From the NCBI RefSeq assembly GCF_048595755.1, contig NZ_CP184360.1:1302001-1366000 (forward strand): a DNA stretch of 64,000 nucleotides. Reading direction: 5' to 3'. Position numbers and translations under genes: made by a program. The notes beneath the pieces were generated by a model. The model had not been told where the DNA came from. It saw only the letters and a program-made list of their open reading frames with translations, and ran no database searches. How positions within the stretch are numbered: the first letter of the stretch is position 1; each line of letters opens with the position of its first letter. The DNA comes from Luteococcus sp048595755 (GTDB lineage: Bacteria; Actinomycetota; Actinomycetes; Propionibacteriales; Propionibacteriaceae). This document shows positions 16,352 through 24,914 of this stretch, one piece after another.

Positions 16352-17299
16352 TCACTTGATTCCGCTGAAGCCGATGGAGTTGACGATGCGCTTGGCGAAG
16401 ACCGTGAACAGCAGCAGCATCGGGAGGGCGGCCACCAGGGTGGCGGCCATCAACCCGGCCCAGTCGGGGCCGGTCTGGGGAGTCTGGGAACGGAAGATGC
16501 CCAGACCGACGGTGAGCACGCGTGAGCGATCGGTGTAGCTGACCATCAACGGCCAGAAGTAGTCATTCCAGGCGGCGATGTAGGTCAGGATGGACAGCGT
16601 CGCGATCGGGGCCGCGCTCATGGGCAGGATGAGCGTGAAGAAGTTGCGGATCTTGCTGGAACCATCCAGCAGGGCCGCCTCCTCCAGCTCGGTGGGGATG
16701 TTCATGAAGAACTGACGCAGGAAGAAGACCGCGAAGGGCGTCATGAACAGCCCGGGCAGGGCGATGCCCAGCAGGGTGTCGATCAGCCCCAGCTGCTTGA
16801 TGAGCACGAAGTTGGGCAGGAAGGTGAAGATGGTCGGCACCATGAGCCCCGCCAGGAAGAGGCCGTAGAAGAAGTTGCGGCCCTTCCACTGCAGACGGCT
16901 GAAGGCGTAGGCGGCCATGGCGGAGAACATCACCTGGCAGACGGTGACGAGCGTCGCGACGATCACCGAGTTCTTGAGGTAGCTCCAGAACCTGATGTCC
17001 TGCCCGGAGCCACCGGCCGCGATCGCGGCCTCCCCGGTCTGGGTGCCGAAGACGCGACGGAAGCCGTCGAGGCTCGCGTCCGGCGGGGTGAGCTGCGTCG
17101 GGTTGGCGATCAGCGACGGGTTGGTGCTCAGGGCGGTGCGCAGGATCCAGTAGAAGGGGAAGAGCGAGACCAGGATGATGACGCCCATCGCCAGCCAGGC
17201 CAGGGCGCGCCCGGCGCTGAGGCGACGAGGCTTGGCCTCGGCCAGGTGCTCGAGGTCGGCGGGCATCGTGTCGTCGACGGGTGCAGTGACTGTGGACAT
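16352..17299 (-). CDS. Sugar ABC transporter permease, MalG-like
   Basis: A 315-residue inner-membrane permease with six predicted transmembrane helices after a cytoplasmic N-terminus. The ATPase-coupling EAA loop is present (EEAALLDGSSKIRNFFTLI, about residues 214-232). It pairs with the MalF-like permease just upstream (13 bp gap) and precedes the binding-protein gene by 10 bp, so the three are one transcript. It belongs to the carbohydrate-uptake CUT1 subfamily. Confidence 0.92.
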   Translation of the reverse strand: MSTVTAPVDDTMPADLEHLAEAKPRRLSAGRALAWLAMGVIILVSLFPFYWILRTALSTNPSLIANPTQLTPPDASLDGFRRVFGTQTGEAAIAAGGSGQDIRFWSYLKNSVIVATLVTVCQVMFSAMAAYAFSRLQWKGRNFFYGLFLAGLMVPTIFTFLPNFVLIKQLGLIDTLLGIALPGLFMTPFAVFFLRQFFMNIPTELEEAALLDGSSKIRNFFTLILPMSAAPIATLSILTYIAAWNDYFWPLMVSYTDRSRVLTVGLGIFRSQTPQTGPDWAGLMAATLVAALPMLLLFTVFAKRIVNSIGFSGIK

Positions 17300-17312
17300 G
17301 ACGCGACTCCTC

Positions 17313-18227
17313 TCAGTTCAGGTCGGTCTCGCCGGCGCGGGTGAGCCGGTACTGGATGACGGTGATGACCAGCAGGATCACCAACAGCGCGACTGACAGC
17401 GCCGAGGCATAGCCGAACTGGAAGCGGCCGAAGGCCATGTCGTAGATGTAGAGCTGCAGGACTCGCGACGAGTTCACCGGGCCGCCATTGGTGGTGACCG
17501 CGACGGTGTCGAAGACCTGGAAGGAACCGATCACGGTCATGATCAGCACCAGGGCCAGGATCGGGCGCAGCAGCGGCAGGGTGATGCGCCAGAACATCTG
17601 GGGTTCGGTGGCCCCGTCCACGCGGGCGGCCTCGTAGTTGCTCGGCGGGATGGTCTGCAGTCCGGCGAAGATCAGCAGGGCCGTGTAGCCCATGTGGCGC
17701 CACACGTTGATCAGGGCGATGGTGGGGATCACCCACTTCTCGTCGGTGAGGAAGGGGATGCGATCGGCCCCCACCCAGCTCAGGAATTCGTTGAAGATGC
17801 CCAGCTGGCCGTCGAGGATCCACAGGAAGACCATGGCGGCGACGACATTGGAGACCAGGTAGGGCGTGAGCACGATGCCACGCACGAAGGTGGACTTGGT
17901 GAGCCGATCCATCAGCACTGCGATGAGCAGGGCGACGATGGTCTGTACTCCGATGTTGATGACCACGTACTGCAACGTGACGCTGGCGGCATTCCAGAAG
18001 ATCGGATCCTGGATCATGCGCTCGTAGTTGTCGAGTCCGACGAACTCGGGCGGGGTGAGCAGATTGAACTTGGTGAAGCTGAGGTAGATGCCTCGCAGGG
18101 TGGGCCACAGCAGGAAGACCGCGAAACCGATCAGCGCTGGCGTGATGAAGGCCAGTGCCAGGGGCGTGTCGTCCCGGTGCGGGGACCCTTTCTTCGTGGT
18201 CTGGGGGACGGGCTGTGCCGTTTCCAT
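17313..18227 (-). CDS. Sugar ABC transporter permease, MalF-like
   Basis: A 304-residue permease of the CUT1 carbohydrate family, first gene of the transporter unit. Six membrane helices and the EAA loop (YEAARVDGATEPQMFWRIT) are evident; it forms the channel with the MalG-like partner. The short N-terminus lacks the extra helices and large periplasmic loop of E. coli MalF. An ROK-type quasi-palindrome lies 48 bp before its start (18275-18295), and the hairpin at 18325-18354 separates it from the alpha-galactosidase. Confidence 0.92.
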   Translation of the reverse strand: METAQPVPQTTKKGSPHRDDTPLALAFITPALIGFAVFLLWPTLRGIYLSFTKFNLLTPPEFVGLDNYERMIQDPIFWNAASVTLQYVVINIGVQTIVALLIAVLMDRLTKSTFVRGIVLTPYLVSNVVAAMVFLWILDGQLGIFNEFLSWVGADRIPFLTDEKWVIPTIALINVWRHMGYTALLIFAGLQTIPPSNYEAARVDGATEPQMFWRITLPLLRPILALVLIMTVIGSFQVFDTVAVTTNGGPVNSSRVLQLYIYDMAFGRFQFGYASALSVALLVILLVITVIQYRLTRAGETDLN

Positions 18228-18274
18228 CCGTCGACTCCTTCGTCAACACGGGGCCGTCGGCTGTGACGGCGTGA

Positions 18275-18295
18275 TTGATTTTGCCGCGAAAATAA
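18275..18295. promoter_or_regulatory. Candidate ROK operator before the ABC transporter unit
   Basis: TTGATTTTGCCGCGAAAATAA is a 21-bp imperfect palindrome with AT-rich arms around a GC core, the form bound by NagC/XylR-type ROK repressors. It stands out in GC-rich surroundings. A sequence of the same length and shape lies before the alpha-galactosidase gene. Confidence 0.5.
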
Positions 18296-18324
18296 CTGCA
18301 GGTCAAGAAGCTTCCCTGAGTTCG

Positions 18325-18354
18325 TGCGGGGGCGGTTTTGGGTCCACCCCCGCA
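18325..18354 (-). terminator. Hairpin after the alpha-galactosidase gene
   Basis: TGCGGGGG (18325-18332) and CCCCCGCA (18347-18354) pair around a 14-nt loop, a few bases beyond the alpha-galactosidase stop (18361). This would separate that gene from the downstream transporter unit. Confidence 0.5.
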
Positions 18355-18360
18355 GCGGGC

Positions 18361-20502
18361 TCAGAGACGTTCGGCGGTGATGATGCGCGTGCGCTCCGGG
18401 AGGATTGCCGGCGCGCGCAGGCCCACGGTGGCCAGCTGCCGCCCCGTGAGCTCCAGGGGCGTGGGCTCCTCCCGGTCGCCCACGGTCAGGCCGAGATGCT
18501 CGACGCGGTAGCGCGCGTCGGGCTCGAGGCCGGGCAGCTGGATGTTGCCGATGTTCCAGGTGCCCGGCATCTCCAGCAGCGTGAAGGCGAAGACGGCACG
18601 CTCCGGGGTGGTGACCCCGTGCAGGAAGGCGCTCGGCTGCTGCGGCAGGTCCACGCGCACCAGACGGCCACCGTTGAGCAGTGCCCGGTTCTGCTTGTAC
18701 CAGGCGATCCACGCCTTGAGCTGGGTGATCTCCTCGTCGCTGGCCTTCGCCAGATCCCACTCCACGCCCAGGTGGCCGAAGACCGCCGTCGCGGCGCGGT
18801 AGGAGATGTCATGGTGGCGACCCGTCGTGTGCGAGGCGCCCGAGGCGATGTGGGAGCCGAGCATCTCGGGGGGCAGCAACTGGGTGGTCCAGCGCATCAT
18901 CTGCTGGCGGTCGGTGGGGTCGATGTTGTCGCTCACCCAGACGCGGTCGCAGTGCTGCATGACCTCCAGGTCGATGCGGGCACCGCCCGAGCTGCACGAC
19001 TCGATCTCGAGGCCGGGATGTGCGGCCTTCAGCTCGTCCACGAGGCGGTAGAAGGCCTCGGTCTGCGCGTGCACACCGGGGCGGCCACCGGGATGGGTGC
19101 CCGGATCGAGCAGGTCTCGGTTGTGGTCCCACTTGATGTAGCTGATCCGGTACTCGTCGAGGATCGCCATCATCTGGTCGCGGACGTGGGCATAGGCCTC
19201 CGGGATGCCGATGTTGAGCACCCATTGGTGGCGGGCGGTCAGCGGCATCCGTCCGGGCACCTGGAAGACCCACTCGGGGTGCTCGCGCGCCAGGTCGGAA
19301 TCGGGATTGACCATCTCGGGCTCGAACCACAGGCCGAACTGCATGCCCAGCCCGGTGACCTCGTCGACCAGCGGGTGCAGGCCGTCGGGCCACACGTCGG
19401 TGCTCACCACCCAGTCGCCCAGGCCGGAATGGTCGTCGCGGCGGGAGCCGAACCAGCCGTCGTCGAGCACGAAGCGCTCGATGCCGACGTCGTGGGCCAG
19501 GTGGGCCAGGTTGCGCAGTCGGTCGGCATCGTGGTCGAAGTAGACGGCCTCCCAGACATTGAGGGTGACGGGTCGCTGGGCATCAACCGGGTGGGTGGCG
19601 CGCAGGAAGTCGTGGTGGGCGTGGGCGATCTGGTCCAGGCCGGTGCCGTGGGCGAGCACGATCCACGGGCTGGTGTAGGCCTCGCCATGGTCGAGGACCA
19701 TCTCACCGGGCAGCAGCAGCTCGCCGCCGCCGATCACCTGGTCACCGGTGAGGGTCTTCTCGGCGTAGTGGACGTGGTTGCCGCTCCACGCCGTGTGGAT
19801 GCTCCACACCTCTCCGGTGGCAAAGTCGAATCCCGCTTCTCCCAAGTGGAGCACGTGTGCGGAGTCGGCGCCGGTGCGGCCGTGACGCCCCTCACGCCAG
19901 TGGGTGCCCACCGGCAGGGTGGTGCGCTGGGGGACGCGTTCCTTGCCCCAGCGTCCGGCGAAGTCGAGCACCTCGGTGGCCCGGGTGGGCACCGGCAGGG
20001 CCAGGAGCAGTTGCTCCAGCTGGTAGCCGTCCTCGCCGATGTTGGTCAGCGTTGCGCGGGTGCGCACCAGGCCTTGGTCGGTCAGCTCGATGACCATTTC
20101 GAGTTCCAGGCCGCACTCGGGGGCAGCGGCGCGCCAGGTGGAGGTGCCCGGGGTGCCGGTGTGCAGATCGCTCACCGGGGTGCCGTCCACCTCGACGCTG
20201 GTCAGCTGGAAGCGGGGTGCCCAGTCGCGGCCCTGGCGTGATCCGCTGAGCCCCGGGTGGCCGTGCCACCCGGTCCACTGCTCGGGCAGGACGCTGAGGC
20301 GATGGCCCTGGTCGGGCAGGCCGTTGTGGATGCGGCCGTGTTGCTGGGCGGTGATGAGCTGGTCGATGTCGTCGGCGGACAGGGGGCCGATCGGTGCACC
20401 CCAGTGCACGACGGCAGGCAGCTGCCCGTCGCTGGACTCGAGCACCAGGCTGGTCTGGTTGGCCTGGAGCGCTACGCGCAGACGTTGGGTGGGTGCAGAC
20501 AT
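18361..20502 (-). CDS. Alpha-galactosidase, GH36
   Basis: A 713-residue cytoplasmic alpha-galactosidase of family GH36, cleaving melibiose, raffinose and related sugars. Catalytic motifs are intact: KWDHN with nucleophile D459 and VSDNID with acid/base D525. Also present are the family stretches VLDDGWFGSRRDD (about 345-357) and CSSGGARID (about 503-511). The N-terminal beta-supersandwich (1-300), central barrel and small C-terminal beta domain give the normal length. The start at 20502 is fixed by GGAGG five bases upstream. It shares a divergent control region with galactokinase, so released galactose is fed directly to that enzyme. Confidence 0.95.
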   Translation of the reverse strand: MSAPTQRLRVALQANQTSLVLESSDGQLPAVVHWGAPIGPLSADDIDQLITAQQHGRIHNGLPDQGHRLSVLPEQWTGWHGHPGLSGSRQGRDWAPRFQLTSVEVDGTPVSDLHTGTPGTSTWRAAAPECGLELEMVIELTDQGLVRTRATLTNIGEDGYQLEQLLLALPVPTRATEVLDFAGRWGKERVPQRTTLPVGTHWREGRHGRTGADSAHVLHLGEAGFDFATGEVWSIHTAWSGNHVHYAEKTLTGDQVIGGGELLLPGEMVLDHGEAYTSPWIVLAHGTGLDQIAHAHHDFLRATHPVDAQRPVTLNVWEAVYFDHDADRLRNLAHLAHDVGIERFVLDDGWFGSRRDDHSGLGDWVVSTDVWPDGLHPLVDEVTGLGMQFGLWFEPEMVNPDSDLAREHPEWVFQVPGRMPLTARHQWVLNIGIPEAYAHVRDQMMAILDEYRISYIKWDHNRDLLDPGTHPGGRPGVHAQTEAFYRLVDELKAAHPGLEIESCSSGGARIDLEVMQHCDRVWVSDNIDPTDRQQMMRWTTQLLPPEMLGSHIASGASHTTGRHHDISYRAATAVFGHLGVEWDLAKASDEEITQLKAWIAWYKQNRALLNGGRLVRVDLPQQPSAFLHGVTTPERAVFAFTLLEMPGTWNIGNIQLPGLEPDARYRVEHLGLTVGDREEPTPLELTGRQLATVGLRAPAILPERTRIITAERL

Positions 20503-20540
20503 GGCGTCCTCCATTGGATGCTGGTGCAGATGGCGACAAC

Positions 20541-20561
20541 TTAATGTCGAAACAAAACTAA
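20541..20561. promoter_or_regulatory. Candidate ROK operator between alpha-galactosidase and galK
   Basis: TTAATGTCGAAACAAAACTAA, an imperfect 21-bp palindrome (outer TTA...TAA), is the most AT-rich stretch of the 214-bp divergent region. It lies 39 bp before the alpha-galactosidase start and about 155 bp before galK. It matches the length and form of the site at 18275-18295. Confidence 0.5.
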
Positions 20562-20716
20562 TATGCTCTAGTCTAGGCACACGGCCACCGATGCCCGCAA
20601 GGCCCCAAGCCAGCCCGGCCAAGGGGTAGGTGGTTCAATCGTGACCACACGCGTGCAGACTGCACCAGAGCCGGAACACATCCAGTTGTGCCTCGGCCAC
20701 ACAGACCGGAGACCAG

Positions 20717-21928
20717 ATGTTGGATCTTGACACCGCCTGGAGCGCCGACGAGGGGATCGCCCGCGCCACCGAACTGTTCACCGCCACCTACGGCCACGCG
20801 CCCGACGGTGTGTGGGCCTCGCCGGGCCGCGTGAACGTCATCGGTGAGCACATCGACTACAACGGCGGCTACTGCCTGCCGATCGCCCTGCCGCACCGCA
20901 CCTATGTGGCGGCGCGGCGTCGCGACGACCGGCAGGTGCGGATGGTCACCGACTTCCAGGCCGACCAGCCGTGGAAGGGAAGCCTTGACGACCTTGCCCC
21001 TGGTGGCCTCGACGGCTGGGCCGCCTACGCAGGCGGTCCGGTGTGGGCACTGCGCCAGGACGGCGTCGAGGTCCCAGGGCTCGACCTGGCCATCGCCTCG
21101 TGCGTGCCGGTGGGGGCGGGCCTGTCGTCGTCGGCAGCCATCGAGTGCGCCGTGGGGTTGGCCGCGGCCGAGCTCGCGGACCGGCCGCTGGGGGAGAACC
21201 CCGAGGATCGGGCTCAGCTGGCCGCGCTGTGCGTGCGCGCCGAGAACGAGGTGGCCGGCGCCCCCACCGGGGGGCTCGACCAGGCCGCATCGCTGCGCAC
21301 CCAGGACGGCCACGCACTGCTGCTGGACTGCGCCGCGAACGCCGTCGAGCACATTCCCTTCGACATGTCCGCCCACGGCCTGTGCCTGCTGGTGGCCGAC
21401 AGCCGCGCCAGTCACGCGCTGGGCGACGGCCAGTACGGGGCCCGTCGCGCCCACTGTGAACAGGCCGCCGAACTGCTGGGTGTGAAGAGCCTTCGCGAGA
21501 CCGCCGATGCCACGGATCCGTCCCAGCTGGACGAGGTGCTCGCCACGCTGCCAGAAGACGTGCTGCGGCGTCGCGTGCGCCACGTGCTCACCGAGACCTG
21601 GCGGGTGCAGGACTTCGTCGCAGCGCTGCGCGAGGAACGTTTCGAGGAGGCCGGTGAACTGCTGAGCGCCTCGCACGCCTCGCTGCGCGACGACTACGAG
21701 GTCAGCGTGAAGGAGACCGACGTGTTGGTGGACGCAGCCCTGGCCGCCGGGGCGCTGGGCTCTCGGATCACCGGCGGAGGCTTCGGCGGCAGCGTGATCG
21801 CGCTGGTGCGCGCCGACCAGGCCGACCAGATCGGCCAGGCGATGGCGGCCGCCGCCCAGCAGCACGGCACCCCCGAACCGCAGCTCCACCTTGCGACCGC
21901 GGCCGCACCGGGCCAGCGGATGGCCTGA
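20717..21928 (+). CDS. galK: Galactokinase
   Basis: A 403-residue GHMP-family kinase converting galactose to galactose 1-phosphate with ATP. The galactokinase signature GRVNVIGEHIDYNGG is at 37-51 and the ATP loop PVGAGLSSSAA at about 132-142; the C-terminal motif ITGGGFGGS is complete. GGAGA precedes the ATG. It is followed by a UDPGP-family pyrophosphorylase gene 25 bp later, so the two act in sequence. It is divergent from alpha-galactosidase and probably co-regulated with it. Confidence 0.96.
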   Translation: MLDLDTAWSADEGIARATELFTATYGHAPDGVWASPGRVNVIGEHIDYNGGYCLPIALPHRTYVAARRRDDRQVRMVTDFQADQPWKGSLDDLAPGGLDGWAAYAGGPVWALRQDGVEVPGLDLAIASCVPVGAGLSSSAAIECAVGLAAAELADRPLGENPEDRAQLAALCVRAENEVAGAPTGGLDQAASLRTQDGHALLLDCAANAVEHIPFDMSAHGLCLLVADSRASHALGDGQYGARRAHCEQAAELLGVKSLRETADATDPSQLDEVLATLPEDVLRRRVRHVLTETWRVQDFVAALREERFEEAGELLSASHASLRDDYEVSVKETDVLVDAALAAGALGSRITGGGFGGSVIALVRADQADQIGQAMAAAAQQHGTPEPQLHLATAAAPGQRMA

Positions 21929-21953
21929 CCCGCCCCACCGACAGGAGACGACG

Positions 21954-23321
21954 ATGAGCACGACAGGACTGCAGCAGGCAGTGGCCAAGATGGAGGCGGC
22001 GGGCGTCATGCCGGCCGCGATCCGCACCTTCCAGGACCAGTACGCGCGGCTGGAGCAGGGTGCCGCCGGCTTCATTGCGGAGGAGACCATCGAACCGATG
22101 GCCGAGCCGGTGAAGCTGGCCGACCTGGAGGTGGATCCCGGGCAGGCCCGCGAGGCCCTCGACCGCACCGTCGTGGTCAAGCTCAACGGCGGGCTGGGCA
22201 CCTCGATGGGCCTGGACAAGGCCAAGAACCTGCTGGAGGTGCGCGACGGCAAGACCTTCCTGGACATCATCGTCCAGCAGGTGCTGGCGGCCCGCGCCAA
22301 GCACGGTGTGCGGCTGCCGCTGCTGTTCATGAACTCCTTCCGCACCCACGACGACACCCTCGAGGCGCTGGCCGAGTACCCCGAGCTGGCCGTCGACGGT
22401 CTGCCCTTGGCCTTCGTGCAGAACCAGGAACCGAAGCTGCGCGTCGACGACCTGACGCCGGTGGAGTGGCCCGAGGACCCGTCGCTGGAGTGGTGCCCGC
22501 CGGGCCACGGCGACGTCTACACGGCCCTCTACGGCAGCGGCATCCTGGAGCAGCTGCTGCAGGCCGGGTTCGAACGCATGATGGTCACCAATGGTGACAA
22601 CCTCGGCGCCAGCCCCGACGCGACGATGGCCGGCTGGTTTGCCGCCTCGGGCGCGCCCTACGCCGCCGAACTGTGTCGCCGCACCGTCAATGACCGCAAG
22701 GGTGGACACCTGGCGGCCCGTCGCAGCGACGGGCAGTTGATCCTGCGGGACACCGCGCAGACCCTGCCCGAACAGATGCACTTCTTCACCGACACCGATC
22801 ACCACCCCTACTTCCACACCAACAACCTGTGGGTGGACCTTCGGGTGCTGCACCGGGAGATGGCGCAGCGCGACGGGGTGCTGGGCCTGCCGCTGATCCG
22901 CAACGAGAAGAATGTGGACCCCACCAGGCCGGACTCGCCGAAGGTCTACCAGATGGAGAGCGCCATGGGCGCGGCCATCGAGGTCTTCGAGGGAGCGACC
23001 GCGATCTGTGTCGGCCGGGAGCGCTTCCTGCCGGTGAAGACCACCAACGAGCTGTTGCTGCTGCGCAGCGACCTCTACGAGCTGGACGAGGACGGGCTGC
23101 TGCAGGCCCGCGCCACCACGCCGCGCGTGGAGCTGGATTCCCACTACAAGCTGGTGCAGGACTTCTCGCGTCGCATCCCGCACCCGCTGGGCCTGCGTGA
23201 GGCCACCTCGTTCACGGTCTCGGGTGATGTCACCTTTGGCCGCGACGTGACGGTGGTCGGCGACGTGGCAGTCACGGCCACCGAGCCGACGACGGTGGAC
23301 GACGGCACCGTCCTGCGCTGA
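21954..23321 (+). CDS. UDPGP-type UTP--hexose-1-phosphate uridylyltransferase
   Basis: A 455-residue nucleotidyltransferase of the eukaryote-like UDPGP family. The nucleotide loop VVKLNGGLGTSMG lies near residue 77, followed by LLFMNSFRTHDDT, the usual uridine/sugar-binding stretch, and a C-terminal beta-helix. It makes UDP-sugar from UTP and hexose 1-phosphate. Position directly behind galK, with no classic galT nearby, suggests it may use galactose 1-phosphate as well as glucose 1-phosphate, as reported for bifidobacterial relatives; that is inference. AGGAG precedes the ATG. It ends the galactose unit just before the IS110 insertion. Confidence 0.85.
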   Translation: MSTTGLQQAVAKMEAAGVMPAAIRTFQDQYARLEQGAAGFIAEETIEPMAEPVKLADLEVDPGQAREALDRTVVVKLNGGLGTSMGLDKAKNLLEVRDGKTFLDIIVQQVLAARAKHGVRLPLLFMNSFRTHDDTLEALAEYPELAVDGLPLAFVQNQEPKLRVDDLTPVEWPEDPSLEWCPPGHGDVYTALYGSGILEQLLQAGFERMMVTNGDNLGASPDATMAGWFAASGAPYAAELCRRTVNDRKGGHLAARRSDGQLILRDTAQTLPEQMHFFTDTDHHPYFHTNNLWVDLRVLHREMAQRDGVLGLPLIRNEKNVDPTRPDSPKVYQMESAMGAAIEVFEGATAICVGRERFLPVKTTNELLLLRSDLYELDEDGLLQARATTPRVELDSHYKLVQDFSRRIPHPLGLREATSFTVSGDVTFGRDVTVVGDVAVTATEPTTVDDGTVLR

Positions 23322-23353
23322 CCTGCCATTCCCCGAAGGGCCCTTCTCGTTCC

Positions 23354-23368
23354 CCGAGCTTGTCGAGG
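23354..23368. repeat. Left arm of a family-B palindrome split by the IS
   Basis: CCGAGCTTGTCGAGG. Its partner arm, CCTCGACAGGCTCGG, is found 1.5 kb away at 24864-24878, on the far side of the IS110 element. At 44062-44096 and 44140-44171 the two arms are adjacent with 2-5 nt loops. Confidence 0.8.
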
Positions 23369-23390
23369 GGGGGTGTCCCTATGTTCCTCG

Positions 23391-24608
23391 TCAAGCGACG
23401 AGGGGCATGGGTGAGGGTGTCGGGGCGGGGGCCCGGTAGGGCTCCCGGTTCTTGATCATCGCGAACAGGACATCACAGCGTCGGCGGGACAGGCAGATGA
23501 GGGCGGCGTTGTGTTTCTTGCCCTGCGCTCGCTTGCGGTCGTAGTAGGCGCGGCTGGTCGGGTCCTTGAGCGCGGCGAAGGCGGACAGGAACAGGGCTCG
23601 TTTGAGGTGCTTGTTCCCGGAGCGGGCGGGGAACTCCCCGCGGATGCTGGTGCCGGAACGGCGAGTCACTGGGGCCAGGCCGGCGTAGGCCGCCAAGTGC
23701 CCGGCGGTCGGGAACTGTGAGGCATCGCCGACGTCGAGCAGGATCCGTGCTGCGGTCCTGACCCCGAGGCCTGGCATCGAGGTCAGGACCTCGGCAAGAG
23801 GGTGAGCATCAACGACCTTCTCGACCTGGACAGCCAGCTCGGCGCGCTGATCCAAGGTGGCGCGCAGCGACGCGGCCAGCTTGGGCAGGACCTGCTCGGC
23901 CGCTGCCGTGCCTGCAACGGTGACGGTCTGCTCCGTAAGAGCTTGGGTGATGGCGTCGGCGAAGTCCTGCGCATTGCGCGGATAGGCCTTCGTGATCACC
24001 CTGAGCAGCTTCGATTTCGACGCTGCTGCCATGGCCTGGGGGCCGCCGAGTTGTTCGACAACGGCCAGGCCTTGCTTGGTGCCCAATCTGGGTCCGACAA
24101 CGCGTTCCAGCGCGGGATGGATCTGGGTGAGCAGGCCTCGGATGCGGTTCGACAACCGGGTCGCCTCGGCGGCGAGGTCCTCATCGAAGCCCACCAACAC
24201 TTTGAGTTCGGCCAGGGTTTCCTCGCCGGCATCGACCCGGCGCAGCGTGTGAGGCATGGTCCTCGCGGTGTCCGCGATGACGTATGCGTCGCGGGCGTCG
24301 GTCTTCGCGTTGCCCGGGTAGAGGTCAGCCGCGCGGCGCATCGCCAGTCCGGGCAGGTAGGCGACGGTAATGCCCATCGACCGGGCGACAGCGATCGGTA
24401 GCGCGCCGATCGTGTTCGGCTGGTCGACGACCACCAGCACCCGACCATGGCTCTGGAGCTTGTCGAGGAGTTCCTCGAGCTTGGCTTGGTCTTGCGGCAG
24501 GGGCTTGTCGAAGACCTTCTTCCCGGCAGCGTCGAGGGCGCAGGCGTGGTGGTCTTGTTTGCCAACGTCGAGCCCGCACCAGATGTCGAAGCCGCTGTCC
24601 TGATTCAT
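23391..24608 (-). CDS. IS110-family transposase (DEDD recombinase)
   Basis: A 405-residue transposase. The N-terminal RuvC-like DEDD domain begins CGLDVGKQDH (D14) and includes NAKTDARDAYVIAD (about 101-114). The C-terminal transposase_20 domain (about 270-390) has SMPGLGVRTAARIL and AYAGLAPVTRRSGTS, with GNKHLKRALF following. Both domains and the coiled middle are intact, so the protein looks functional. An in-frame ATG at 24620 would add four residues; neither start has an ideal ribosome site. IS110 recombinases are guided by an RNA from the element's own non-coding end. Confidence 0.93.
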   Translation of the reverse strand: MNQDSGFDIWCGLDVGKQDHHACALDAAGKKVFDKPLPQDQAKLEELLDKLQSHGRVLVVVDQPNTIGALPIAVARSMGITVAYLPGLAMRRAADLYPGNAKTDARDAYVIADTARTMPHTLRRVDAGEETLAELKVLVGFDEDLAAEATRLSNRIRGLLTQIHPALERVVGPRLGTKQGLAVVEQLGGPQAMAAASKSKLLRVITKAYPRNAQDFADAITQALTEQTVTVAGTAAAEQVLPKLAASLRATLDQRAELAVQVEKVVDAHPLAEVLTSMPGLGVRTAARILLDVGDASQFPTAGHLAAYAGLAPVTRRSGTSIRGEFPARSGNKHLKRALFLSAFAALKDPTSRAYYDRKRAQGKKHNAALICLSRRRCDVLFAMIKNREPYRAPAPTPSPMPLVA

Positions 24609-24863
24609 GACGACCACCATCCTTGCATCGAAGCGACGGTCGTCGTGGTTGGTGATGCGTCAGCTGCCGGCACCCACGTTACGAAGAGACCTCAATGCTG
24701 GGCCATGTCCCTATCAGCGGTCGGCTGGCACCACCAGGCCCGGTGACAACACCCCCCGGATCATCAATGACAGGGGCACTGAGTCATGCCGGGCCCGGCG
24801 ACCGTGACCCCTCCCTACGGGGTCACCAGCAAGGTAACGGGGAGTCTCGGCCATCGCAAGGAG
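24609..24863 (-). ncRNA. Candidate bridge RNA region of the IS110 element
   Basis: About 255 nt of non-coding DNA on the 5' side of the transposase gene, where IS110-group elements encode their bridge RNA. It contains a perfect 8-bp hairpin (GTGACCCC 24804-24811 / GGGGTCAC 24819-24826) near the outer end, in the place of the conserved 5' stem-loop. A 9-base word TGTCCCTAT (24706-24714) is repeated at the other end of the element (23374-23382), as expected of a donor-guide sequence. GCCGGGCCCGGC (about 24788-24799) can form another stem. Function is inferred from position and these matches. Confidence 0.5.
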
Positions 24864-24912
24864 CCTCGACAGGCTCGGCCGTCGGAAGGGTCGTTCCCCG
24901 AGCTTGTCGAGG
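24864..24912. repeat. Right arm of the split palindrome and an adjacent half-copy
   Basis: CCTCGACAGGCTCGG (24864-24878) is the partner of the arm at 23354-23368. Twenty bases later, CCGAGCTTGTCGAGG (24898-24912) is another left arm with no partner, ending three bases before the HAD-gene stop codon. The spacer CCGTCGGA after the first arm also follows the arm at 44.1 kb, showing a common repeat unit. Confidence 0.75.
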
Positions 24913-24914
24913 GG

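Larger units (their letters stand above)
23369..24863 (-). mobile_element. IS110-family insertion sequence in a palindromic repeat
   Basis: The element is bounded by the two arms of a family-B palindrome (23354-23368 and 24864-24878), so it is just under 1.5 kb and inserted in the loop. It has one transposase gene, about 20 nt beyond the gene's 3' end, and about 255 nt of non-coding DNA before its start. There are no terminal inverted repeats and no clear target duplication, as expected for IS110 elements, which recombine at a short core. Targeting of extragenic palindromes is known for several IS110 members. Exact ends are uncertain by a few bases because the core cannot be fixed from one copy. 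Confidence 0.8.

Noticed and set aside
23369..24863. Terminal inverted repeats for the insertion sequence
   Set aside because: None could be found; the IS110 family normally lacks them, so ends were inferred from the split palindrome.
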